Below are positions 46,507 through 57,809 of a stretch of DNA of 64,000 nucleotides, in pieces. The notes under the pieces are model-generated. The model was given only the letters and a program-made list of their open reading frames with translations. It was not told the origin of the DNA and did no database searches. The stretch is from assembly GCA_033297075.1 (NCBI GenBank), contig MU858045.1, forward strand, positions 62,001 through 126,000, read 5' to 3'. The DNA comes from Rhypophila decipiens (Eukaryota > Ascomycota > Sordariomycetes > Sordariales > Naviculisporaceae). Position 1 is the first letter of the stretch; each line of letters starts with the position of its first letter. The position numbers were made by a program, and so were the translations under genes.

Positions 46507-49500
46507 AAGCAGTTTTTTTTGCCGAGTTTGGCTATTCTGGAGACGCTGCAACTCGCAAATAAGGGCTATCTCGCCTACAATGAGAGCTCGACCTGGTTCC
46601 GGAATAGGAATCGCGTTGCACCGACCACGAACATCGATGACAATAACCCTTTAACGACTAGAAAGGGGCCCAAGTCAAGAAGCAATTTTGACGCTGGGGC
46701 CATTGAGGGGAGCAGCAAAATTCCTCTAGGTTGAAGAGGCCTTGACGCCGGGTTCGGGACTAAAAAAAAACGCTCTTGGATCTGATTCTCGGTGCAGCTA
46801 CGGGAGTATGTACCTTGGTCCGTTTTGTGGTTGGGGGCCTGTATCAAACTCGTTTGTTTATCTGATCTGTGTGCCAACTGTCGAGCTGTAAGGCGAGGTA
46901 AGGCGATGCATGGGTAGGCAACGTTGGGTGGAAAGCTCGTAATCCGTAGAGGTTCTTGGGCTGGAGGCTGTACGTTGTGAAGTGTGCTATATATTGTCTC
47001 AGTGTACACAGCAGCTTTGGAGGCTGGTTCCCGTCGGACCGGATATCTGGTTCGGAACAGAGCAGGACCGGACTGTCACTTGGTCGGGCTGGAAACGGTA
47101 TTATAGAAGGCCGACGTCCGCAACATGGGAAAAGAGAGGGGATAGCCGCAAATGAAGGTTGGAGCAAACTGAGCACGTCTCTCTCATGACGCCGAGGTGG
47201 TCGGTATGGATAATATTAATCAGATCGAGATGGGGCTTTAGGCTTGATCAGACCTGAACTAATTCCTAGGCGCAGATTCGAGGTTTTCGGCGCCCGGTCT
47301 CGCGGGGATTGAGAGACAGCAGCACCCAGAGATGGCTGGTGTCAGGTGTTGAAGTCTGAACTTTGAGTCCAAAGGGGGAGAGCGAAGGACCTCCACTCGC
47401 GGTACGGGTTACGGAGTACCTAGCTTAACCTTACATGCCTACCAAGACCGCGTGGGCCCGCACAGAAGATCGAAACTGTACCTTCCGTTTCGAAACTCAA
47501 CCATCGAGATCCCCCGTATTCTTGTTGGCAATTGCGGATTTTCACCCTGCAGCGAATTGCAGCCCCAGTCATCGGGTTATGATTTCAGGGATGAACATGC
47601 TTCCCACCCATCACTTGGTAAGAGCCGGATGAGGGAGCCTCCCCACCTCGCAAGACCCGTGACCCATCAAGCTTGACAAGCTCTGGGAGTTCTCTCCTCT
47701 TGCGGGTTTCGGTACAGCAGATGCAAAAAAGTATCCGTACTGTAACCCGTATGTACGCTAGCTTTGCGACCCTACCGAAGGATCTGTTGTCAAGCCCTGA
47801 CATGCTGGAAATCGTGGATATGTAGGAGGGATCTTCAACTCACAAGGGCGCCCGGGTGGTTAACACAAATCCACAAACAAGCCCTGTGAGGAGGTGGACC
47901 GCCAGACATGCAAACCGACAGGGGTCGAGAGTCGATGGAGGTCTGGATGCTCGTCCCATGCAACCTCTGTTGCGCCGTGTGCGCTACGGCAGTCACGGCA
48001 CGGCGCACCCCCTGCAACCACGAACATTATCGTTCGATGGGAGTGGCCCTAAGAAGGAACCCGTTGCCTGTATCCACACAAATCGGGACGGTGAAGTCAC
48101 GCTGTGCCCGACTTCTTTTGCTGTTGAATAAAATCTACTGGACGCCCATCGCGAAGTTCGCTTTTCTTGGGATTCAGAAATTCAGGAGGGTTTGCTCCTG
48201 GAGGACGGCTTCTTAAAAGTCCCAGGGCTGAGGTGGCTTTTCTCACGCCGTATTCCCGGCGAATTTCCATCTTACGGTTGAATACAACGCTAGGATTAGA
48301 TATTTTTACATGTGCAGAATGCAAATTATCCCCTCTCATCAGACTTCATTCTCCCGATGTTCACCACGCATGCACACCGGGCCAATGTCCATTTATTTTG
48401 AAACCGACCGTCCGAAATATCCTCCTCCCATCTCCGAGAGGAGAGCACTGCTGTTCATCTTACCGTACGGGCCAGTTTCAAGAAGCCGAGGGCAGGTATT
48501 TTGAAGGAGGACCAGAGAAATGGCCATTGATGAGAGAGCGAGTCTGAATGGTGGGGTCGGTGCAGATCTTGAGTTCCAGAAGGGCCCATTCTCAAGAGTC
48601 GCTGACGGGCTGAGACAGAATCGCCTGACAACGCTGCAAGTTTTTTTTAGCTTGACAGATTCCCATAAACGCAACGGGATGCGTCTTGGTAAATCCCATG
48701 TTGGGCTCACTGGTTGATGTCCCGGGACAGAAAGAGCCATCATGGTGTCGGTCCTGCTCTTTGTCGGTTGATGCCAAGTTGTATGCGTACCGGATAACCC
48801 GTACAGAAGATCTGAATACAGTCCGTCGTGTACACAGAGTGCCGTAGGTTTGAACCAAGAGAAAGCCCTAATACGGACCGGAGAATATGACTCCATGGCC
48901 TTGGCTGGAGATTGCTCATCAATCTTTCCTCGATGGGCTGATGCTGAATAGCTGGATGTATCCGTACTGCTGCTAAGTGCTAGAGCGGGCGGCCAGTCCG
49001 TGATGCCAAGTTGTGCGCTTCGAGGCCGAAATCTCCAGGATGGGCTTTAAACTTGCTGCAATAAATCACCAGACCTTTGTTGTCTGTTCTGTTCAATGGA
49101 GTATTTCGTGGCCTGGGCGCCGGTGGTACAATACTTGACTTTGGAAATTTGAAGGGTGATTGGGTACGACGATGAAGTTTGGAAGGAAATGAGATCCGCG
49201 GCAAGAGGCAGCCCAGCATGGGAATCTCGACAATTCGAAGCGAAGGTTGAAATAAACTTCAGAACGCATTCTAAACTCTATGGCATCGCATCTAAAGATG
49301 GGTTTCTTTCATTTCCCATGTTCAACCCTCACCGGTTTCAAACCGTCAGGCATATATTAGTGTTCCTGGGGAAGGTGTTGACACCCTGGAGGGCAGGATC
49401 TGGGATCTAGATTGTCTCCATCGGTGTCGTGCGTCAGAATTCGCCGAAAGTTCACGGATTGGTCATTTCCAGCTAGGGCCGGGACGCCTCTTGTATGTGA

Positions 49501-50931
49501 ACGGCGGCGGCCGAACCAAACAGTCGTGTTTTGCGCTCCCAAACATGCGGGTTAGAGCCCATGAACCGCCCGGATCGTGAGCAAACATCGGGATGGGCTC
49601 CGGGTCCGATGATTACGGCTTACATAAGCAGATTTGACAGCCCACTTGAGATGAGCGTGACCTGTCATGTGATCTTGCCCGTCTTTTGACCTCGACCAAT
49701 GAACGATGACCTTCCCATTGTGTGCTCTGGTTGGAAGCACTTGCTTGGGCACGGCGGCTCGCGGTTCACATCTGCAACATCCAATATCTTGATCCGGTGA
49801 GTGTAACACACAAATATCTAAGCATTGCTTTCAATATATGCATTCTCATGTTGGGTTAGCCGGCGGTGCGTTGTATTTGCGTGCCAACTGAGAACTGTGC
49901 GAAAAGAGCCAACACGCAGGCCCGAGAAAAGATGAGCGCTTGGATTGCTGTGTCCTGAATTGGTTCTTATCCGTATGAGCACATTCAACAAGCACTTCAA
50001 ATGAGCTGCAGATAGCGCCCATGCTACCGGTAGGAAGCTACCCGCTGAACATGGCACAGTGGGATTTGTGGTGCCAGTTTGCCGCCTCGGAGGATAGATG
50101 GGAAATTCAACTTCACGATGTCTATTGCAACAGACATGGATCTCCGAAATCCAGTGCCGACCTAGTTCATCAAACTCATACCTTCTAGACTTCGAGAGGT
50201 CGAAGAAAACTTCCAATCTCAAGTCTATCCGCTGATTCCGCTCAGTATCCGTACGGGTTATCGGTCCTGTTGTGCAATGACTTGAAAGCTGGGGCCAGCG
50301 ACGAGTCGACGACGGAGGGAAGCCCTGCCGAGTCTCTGGCTTTTCGCTTCGATTGGGTGGTCAGACAGATTCTTGAATATGACTGGTTGGCCACTGCCGC
50401 TCCCAGTGTTCTGCCCCACCTCTGCAGCGCATCGATGTCGGGATTGGACAAGATCGGGCGCTTATAGGTCGCGAAGATGCTGCCCGCCTGTCCCTCCTAT
50501 TGGGCACCACCCTGTGATGGGTGCAAGCACTTGCAACCAGCGCCTTCAGGCTGGTCGGCAAGGGTCTGGCAATCATGTGGGAAGAGATGTTGGTTTTGCT
50601 GCGTTTCTTAAAAAAACCTGGAGTGGCCCCCGCCTCTACGAGTCTTCCGGTCTTTGAGACTCTTTGTTGAACATCGCCTTTGTTGTCGTCTTGTCGACTT
50701 CAGGAACCAGTTTCACCCTGCTCGATGTGAGCGAGTCCTTATAAAGAGCCACTGCTGGCAGTTCAGCGCAGATCCGATCGACTCGAACCGCATTCGACTC
50801 CGCATAACGATACCACACTACGAACTGAGGGGAATCAATCCAGGGGCCGCCCGGTATATCGAGAGGGGAACCAAATCAGCACAGAGACTGTATTCCTTTG
50901 CGACCGCCGTCCGAAGGAACGGAGACCAGCT
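46507..50931. other. 4.4-kb gene-poor divergent region
   Basis: No convincing gene. It holds the upstream regions of the histidine kinase (minus) and the four-helix membrane protein (plus). The 9-mer TATCCGTAC occurs at 47732, 48959 and 50246, and TACGGAGTA at 47410. Long regulatory leaders are common for fungal sensor genes. Confidence 0.5.
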
Positions 50932-51827
50932 ATGGCGCGCACATACAAGATTCTTCATCGGCCATGGAGGTTGAAGTGGCCGATGTACTGGGGCATGGTG
51001 CCCGAACTCATGTTTCTCATTGCTGTCCTCGTCCTCTTCGGCTTACAGCAACCCGATGTATGGAGGACTCGGTTCTGGCGAATCGGTCACGATCTTGAGC
51101 TCAACTCGAGCCCCAATATCATTCTCTACGCCTACGCAAACCACCGACCACTCCCAGATATACCATTCGTGTGGTCTCAATCGTAAGCTCGCTATTCTTG
51201 CGTCCTTCCCACGTCCAAAGTGCTGACCAACAATTCTAGCCTCACCAACTTCAACGTCGCGATCTCCATCATTTCGCTTTTCATCCTCCTCGGCAAAATG
51301 ATTGCCACGATTATGAAGATTTACTACCCGATCATTGGACTCTTTGTCAACCTCTGCCTGACTGGACTATACGCGGCGAGCGTCTATGGACAGGCTGGTC
51401 CCGATTACGCCGACCCACGATACCCCAGCCCAGTCGCCTGGTATATCCGCATGAGCTGCGATGTCGCCAAACCGTATGGAGGTGGAGCTTTTAGAAACTG
51501 CATGATGTCCAAGGCAGCATTTGCCGTGACTGTGCTTTTTATGTGAGCATGATCTCTTCTTTTTCTTGGGAGACGTTCATTGAGCTAATTTTCTGCTTTA
51601 GGGCTCTGTATTTCTTCTATCTCTGCTTGGCCGTATGGGCGATGCTGCCAAACAAAGAGCTCGACATGGTCGATTCCGACGACGAAGACAATGGCAGCAC
51701 CGGGGCGGGCAAGGAGCGGGAATGGGAAATGCAGCCAACAACTCCGAGAGGTGTTCCATTCACGCCGAGGACACAGGCCTTCCACACCCTCGATCGAAAA
51801 CTACCATTACGGGCGAACTACGCATAA
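50932..51827 (+). CDS. Four-helix membrane protein, MARVEL-like, function unknown
   Basis: The three exons are 50932-51182, 51240-51542 and 51602-51827, with introns GTAAGC...TTCTAG and GTGAGC...CTTTAG, giving 259 aa. There are four predicted transmembrane helices: PELMFLIAVLVLFGL at about 23-40; FNVAISIISLFILLGKMIA; YPIIGLFVNLCLTGLYAASV; and, after a loop with two cysteines (MSCDVAKPYGG, FRNCMMSK), FAVTVLFMALYFFYLCLAVW. A cytosolic acidic tail follows (DMVDSDDEDNGS). The four-helix layout with a cysteine-bearing last loop resembles MARVEL-domain proteins of fungi, but I do not recognise a named orthologue. The ATG sits in a good context, with the frame closed upstream. Confidence 0.72.
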
Positions 51828-53053
51828 GCCCTGGCGAACTACCCTTATCTTTTGTCAACTATTTCCTTTTATACCATATATACCCGCCACCATCAAGGCC
51901 TGGAAATACCAGACCACCATAATTAACGATATGTAAATGGACGACCGTCACATACGACTCGGCTACGTACTGTCTATACAGGATGATGATTCGGATACCG
52001 AAGTAGATATGTGTGAAATGGGTGCTGATACGCAATCCATTGTGATTCGACGACGTCCACCGCAAAATCCCAAACTGGGATAACTGCCTGCGTTGCCGAT
52101 GGCAAGCTGGTGGCATCATTGGAATATGGAGGGCGACGTTGGGGCGTTGTGCGCATCGTGGGTTATTTCGTCAGGCTCGGGAATTCAAGGCGTTTTCTTG
52201 ACACGGTTGACCTCTACGGCGCCGGTGTTTGTATTCACATATATTTTCCCTGTTCTATATATATCAACATCTTTTTCAATCAAAGGATGGAAAAATGGAT
52301 CTCAAATAAGTCTTGATATTACAGCTTTATCCGTACAAGCAGTGAGTTCTCCATTTCTCTATCACCGTGCCACCCCGCATCTAGCGGGAATACAGATCCT
52401 AGAGTTGGAGATACGAATTGAATCTGTTTTGTCAAGCTCAACTTGGGATGTGCGACAGAGCAGGAAAATGTACATGAATTATATGCAAATATGACCTGAT
52501 ATTATATACTGGTATTGTCTTTCTCTATGTATTGGATCTATTGCCAATATTGGGCGATTAAATGCAGCACTCTCCTTTACAGTCAGAACCTCTACGCAGC
52601 GGATACCCCACCTTTATCATCTGATCATCATCCTACCCGGAAGACCGTCTCAGACGTCACCGGTGAGCTAGGCTGTTAGCGGCAACGATTACCGGGAACA
52701 GTGGGCTTTGTCGTCAATTATAGTGAGCCAGACACGCTGGACTTCTCCGTCCTTTATGTTGACTGTCATCTCGGAGCGTCAAGATTCCCACGTCTCCGCC
52801 ATATCTTGACCCCATCAGCATCCGCGAATCCGTGATCTTGTTGAACTGATTATCGTCAATGACAGCACGGTAGTGACGCAAACTTCAGTCAAACTACAAA
52901 AGCACATGTACCTATCTGCTCAACTCTAGTTGCCACCACTTTCGAACAAATCCGACTGGACGAAGAAAGAAAACGAGTCAGGAGGGTAGCGGCATTCTGT
53001 GCATCCCTTTCCCCGCAGTCAAGAGGCAAGTCTTGTCAGTTCATGAACCGAGG
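51828..53053. promoter_or_regulatory. intergenic region upstream of SSADH
   Basis: This 1.2-kb region holds the 3' end of the membrane-protein gene and the promoter of SSADH, both on the plus strand. One TATCCGTAC motif lies at 52328-52336. No gene is seen. Confidence 0.45.
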
Positions 53054-54817
53054 ATGGCCGCAATACAAAAGACGCTCCTCTCCCTCTCCGCCTCTCGGAA
53101 TATCGTCAGATCCCAATTTCAAAGAAGCAATCTACCACGGATAGTACAAAGTCAACCTCATAGTAGTTCATACTGGCGTTTTGCTTCCACAATGGCTCCC
53201 AAGGTTGGTCCTCCTGAGTTCCCGGGATGTATGTCTTGGCATCGACGGCATCACTTACATGACCTCACACACATACACAGCTCAAAGACCCCTCCCTCTT
53301 CAAGCAAGATGTCTGCTACGTGAATGGTGAATGGGTACAAGCAAAGTCTGGCAAAACATTCAAAGTCAATGGCAAGTCCATCGTATATTATACCACTTAC
53401 TTGCTGTTCCCTTTCATCTAACCGAGGTCCAGATCCTGCTACCGGCGAATTTATCGGCAGCAGCCCCGAATTCGACGCCCAAGACACTCGGGTGGCCATC
53501 GCGGCCGCGGAGGAGGCTTTTGAGTCATTCCGCAAACTCACCGGCCGTGAGCGTTCCAAGCTTCTCCGGAAATGGTACGACCTCATGGTAGAGAACCACG
53601 AAGACCTCGCTACCCTCGTCACCTGGGAAAATGGCAAGCCCATCGCCGATGCCCGTGGCGAGATCACCTACGCCGCCAACTTCTTCGAGTGGTTTAGCGA
53701 GGAAGCACCGCGAGTCTATGGCAACACCATCGCCTCTTCAGTTCCGGGGAACCGTGTGTGGACCATCAAGGAGCCCGTCGGCGTCTGCGGCCTCATCACG
53801 CCATGGAACTTCCCCGCCGCTATGATTACCCGCAAGATCGGCCCAGCTCTCGCAGCGGGATGTACCGTGGTGTGCAAATCCCCGGGCGAGACGCCCTTCA
53901 CCTCCCTTGCCATCGCCGAACTCGCCCATCGCGCAGGCATCCCCAAGGGCGTCGTCAACATTATCACAGCTCTGGACAACACCCCCGAAGTCGGCGAGGT
54001 TCTCACTACCGACCCGACTATCCGCAAAATCTCATTCACCGGTTCAACCCCCGTCGGCAAGCTCCTCATGAAGCAATGCTCGGGCACACTCAAGAAGCTC
54101 TCCCTCGAACTTGGCGGTAACGCCCCGTTCATCGTTTTTGACGATGCAGACGTCGACCTCGCCGTAACAGGCGCCATCTCGTCCAAATTCCGCTCCTCGG
54201 GCCAGACCTGTGTCTGCGCGAACCGCATCTTCGTCCAGCGTGGAATCTACGACGAGTTCGCCGAGAAGTTCGCCGCAAAGGTGCGCGAGTTCAAGGTAGG
54301 CAACGGCTTCGAGTCGGGCATCACTCACGGCCCGTTGATCCACCACCGCGCCATCGACAAGGCCGACCACCACGTCCGAGACGCCGAGAAGAAAGGCGCC
54401 AAGATTCTCGTCGGTGGTAAAAAGATGACAGAGCTGGGTGAGAACTTCTTCCAGCCTACCGTCTTGACTGGCATGACGCAGGAGATGGCCATGGCCTCAG
54501 AGGAGACTTTTGGCCCTGTGGCGGGTCTCTTTCCATTTGATACCGAGGATGAGGTCGTCAAACTGGCGAACTCGACTGTCGTGGGGTTGGCGGGCTATTT
54601 CTTCTCGAGGGACCTTGCGCGGGTTCATCGTGTTGCGGAGCACCTCGAGGTTGGTATGGTGGGTGTCAATACGGGCATCATCTCGGACCCGGCCTCGCCG
54701 TTTGGGGGTGTCAAGGAGAGCGGCTTCGGTCGGGAGGGTTCATTGTATGGCATCGGCGAGTATCAGGTTACCAAGATGGTTACGTATGGTGGGATGGGAT
54801 TGCCTTTGCAGAAATAG
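53054..54817 (+). CDS. Succinate-semialdehyde dehydrogenase, likely mitochondrial (GABA shunt)
   Basis: It oxidises succinate semialdehyde to succinate with NAD(P)+, the last step of GABA catabolism. The three exons are 53054-53203, 53281-53371 and 53433-54817. The first intron is GTTGGT...CACAG. The second has a GC donor (GCAAGT...GTCCAG), required to keep the frame from FKVN into DPATGEF. The product is 541 aa. The N-terminus up to MAPK is basic and Ser-rich (RNIVRSQFQRSNLPRIVQS), a likely mitochondrial presequence; the ATG of MAPK could give a cytosolic form. ALDH landmarks are all present: TPWNFPAAMITRKIGPALAA, the FTGST cofactor loop, the general base in LELGG (E306), the nucleophile in GQTCVCANR (C340), and EETFGPVA. 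The E-C spacing of 34 residues is normal. The paired CVC near the active site is typical of SSADH, where redox control has been described. Confidence 0.93.
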
Positions 54818-57809
54818 AGCACTCTTGCTTGGGACCTGAGAACTCTATGGTCATCCATTTGGCTCGAGATGTTGGTAATTAAATGTATATATTCAAAAGC
54901 GGACATCCGGTAATATGTATGGCAGGCTCCTGGTTTTCTTGCCCAACAGTCAAGCCTTGTTTATCATGACGAGAGCATTCGATCTGCCAGATTTCTTGAT
55001 GATGTATCTGTACATGATGCCCTTTATAATTAATACTGACAGGGAGCATCTGAACTGCAGGGCAAGTAAATTGATCTCATTCCCTGCTGAGCTACCGTAA
55101 AGCCAGTGATGAAAACCAGTACTCACAAAATAAAGAAAAGAACAGCCTGATGCAGGGTCCAGGTTAAGGCTATATAACGCAGAAGCAAACACAGGATAAC
55201 TTCTCTCTCTTCTCCCGGTTGCTCCGATTCCCAATCCTTCTTCAACACAAAGTCATGACGATGATCTACCCACCAGCCTGTCAGCCTACCTACCACTATC
55301 CCGAGAGGTTCCTACTATTCCCGGCCGTGCTTGCTTACAGTCCTCCAAGGGAATCAAGCTAGGAGGAAGTGCCCCGGTGGTTGATGAGAAGAGAGAGGGA
55401 CCTGAGGTGACAATACTAGTACGGCAATAACACCATCGTAGACAACATGAATGATGAATCATCATTCGCCCGCCCACTCATGATTCACTACGTAGTAGAC
55501 CCTCTTGTTGCTTCGTTCCCTTTCCCAGCAACGCAACATTTCTCTTCAAACATGTGAGGGAAGCAGACACGAGCAGCAGACAGAAGAAGCAGAATTCAAA
55601 GATAAAAAAGACAGGACTAAGTACTTCCAAACAGAAGAAAGGAAACCGTTGATGGGGTAGGTGGGTGGATCAGAACCCTTCTTGTTAATCTCGATAACTT
55701 TGGTACCTGTCTAGACCTAGCTCAAGTCAACAGGAAACCGACAGATGTATGGGCCCGGCCGCCGTCCGTGGCCAACTTTACTAGGTACGGAAACAAGACC
55801 AAGCATACCGGTGAGATCCCACCAAGCAAGCATGACCCAAACAGTAACTTGCACCTTTCCTCTCTCATACACGCCAAAACAAAGCCTCATACTGTAGAAC
55901 AAAACAGGTAGAAGGTTGTGCCGAGATCAAAAAAAGACATACTAGGGGCTCCTTGGCGGGAGAATGGGAGGGTTTCTAAACCGTAATTTTACTATTTATC
56001 TAGACTGAGCTTCCTCTAGTAAGCTCAGCAAATAAAGCTATTTAGAGCTTAAAGCCATTAATACAGAAGGGATAAGCTTGTACTATATAAGCGGTTTAAT
56101 AATAGTTTATTCCAATTTAAGCGGTTTATAAGCGGTTTATTCGGCTCGAGTGGTTTATACTTTAAGCCGTTCAAACACCTAACTATCTTCCTCCTTCTTT
56201 GATCTTTAAACTGTAACGATCGTGACATACCACACCACTACGTAACATAGCCCAAAAGAGCAACTAGACTTGATTGGAAGATCCAATCAAGTAAATGGTA
56301 TGTATAGTACGTATGAGGGTGTATAGGGTGGTTGTTCCTCTATACGATCCTCACACTAAGTTAAGCAAGAGGTTCACCTTCATTCCTCATTCATCACTAG
56401 CCTCCACCACATGGATTCATCTCATCCCCCAGCTTCCACAGTTAATTAGGCCATGAAACACACGGTGCCGGGTTAAAGTAACCGGAGATTCTCAGTCCAG
56501 TGGCGTGTTATCAACCAAGGCATACAAGTTCGATAAAAATCGGTGCAACGTCAAACCAACATCCTCGAACGATATTAGCATGGCGGCGTGGTACAGACAA
56601 GGCACCGGGAGCAGGAGAGCCCTTCCGAGCTACAGGAAATGGCGTTCTGTCTTGGTTTTGCTCGGTCAAGCTTGGTGGACGAAACTGTTTTCTGTATGTC
56701 GTCGGGTTTTTCGGCTGAAATATTCTCACCTTATTCCTGATATTTTCGACTCGCATGATTCTGTTCTGCGAAACCCGAGGAGGACATAAGAGAGACGGTA
56801 TACTCACCTGATGATCATGCCAAACCCCCGGGCTCGTCCGCCTCGGCGGCTCAGCCTGAATTCCGCCCACACCGGGTTGATCAAGATCGGCGGGAGAATT
56901 GTTCTTTTTATCGTCCAGAAACATTCCATCAGGCCCGACTGAAATCCTGCTTCTGGAGCCGCGCCCGGTTCCAATAGGAGTGGCCCATCAGTGGAGGAAA
57001 ATGCCGTGCATATACACTCCCGGATGAGAGAAAGTCGGATACTAATACCGCTGCAGCCTCGTTTTAGACGTGGTTGCTTGCCACGGGGTCGGTGAGCCTG
57101 CACCATGTGATCAGTTCGTCTTCTTGCAGCGTGGCGGTCAGGTAGACAAACCGTTGAGATCTAACAATAGACAATCCGGTGGCTCGGTTTGTTCAAGCTG
57201 CGTAAACACCATGACAGGTCAATTCCCAGGTGAGGCAGGAGGAGTGAAAGACATTCCCTGCTCGTGTTGTCACCTGGGAACAAGGTCTCGGGATCGCAGC
57301 CGTTCCGTGGATCGCTCACATCTGAATGGACGACTGTGATAGAACGAGTGTGGGCAAAGAGGATGCAATTATGCGTCTCGATGAGAGTTCTGCAGGCGAC
57401 TTGGCCCTGAATTGATTGGGGGAAAGCCCCAGGACGAAGCAATTGGTGGTTTGGGGCCTGCCCTCGGCACTTGTAGGGAACAAAGCAGGCGCGAGGCGGC
57501 AAGAGTGCTGTTTGCAGCGCGGCGTGACACTGCAGCCCAGCCGTAGGCTTGCCAGAGATGGTAAAGGCGGTTGGTCGCTGACTGGCTACAATATCGGTAA
57601 AAGGCGCTCACCTCTCTTCTGTCTTCGAAAACCCCATTGATCGTCCCCAATCACAGTGCTCCTTACCGCTGTCGAATCCTTGTTGGTTGTTCCTTACCCC
57701 GTCTGTCGGTAACCGTAGAGTCCCGTGCTATTTTTGTTCACTGGAGTTTAACATCACCTCCAGTCTTTATGGATGTTCAGTTTTCCTAGCTTGTCGACAT
57801 TCTCTGGCA
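54818..57809. other. 3-kb intergenic region with an AT-rich repeat relic
   Basis: This region lies between SSADH and the Zn2Cys6 regulator. It holds an AT-rich repeat block at 55976-56185 (separate entry). The rest consists of short frames without family features, including 56511-57650, which I examined on both strands. Confidence 0.5.
55976..56185. repeat. AT-rich block with aagcggttta repeats and a hairpin
   Basis: The block is clearly AT-richer than its surroundings. aagcggttta occurs at 56089-56098, 56119-56128 and 56130-56139, with a degenerate fourth copy (gagtggttta, 56149-56158). A perfect 8-bp inverted repeat CTGAGCTT (56005-56012) / AAGCTCAG (56021-56028) lies near its left edge. 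It looks like a decayed transposon or minisatellite; no coding remains. Confidence 0.5.

Noticed and set aside
56511..57650. Several 90-137 codon frames on both strands
   Set aside because: There are no splice-joined models, domains or family similarity; they overlap one another and look random.
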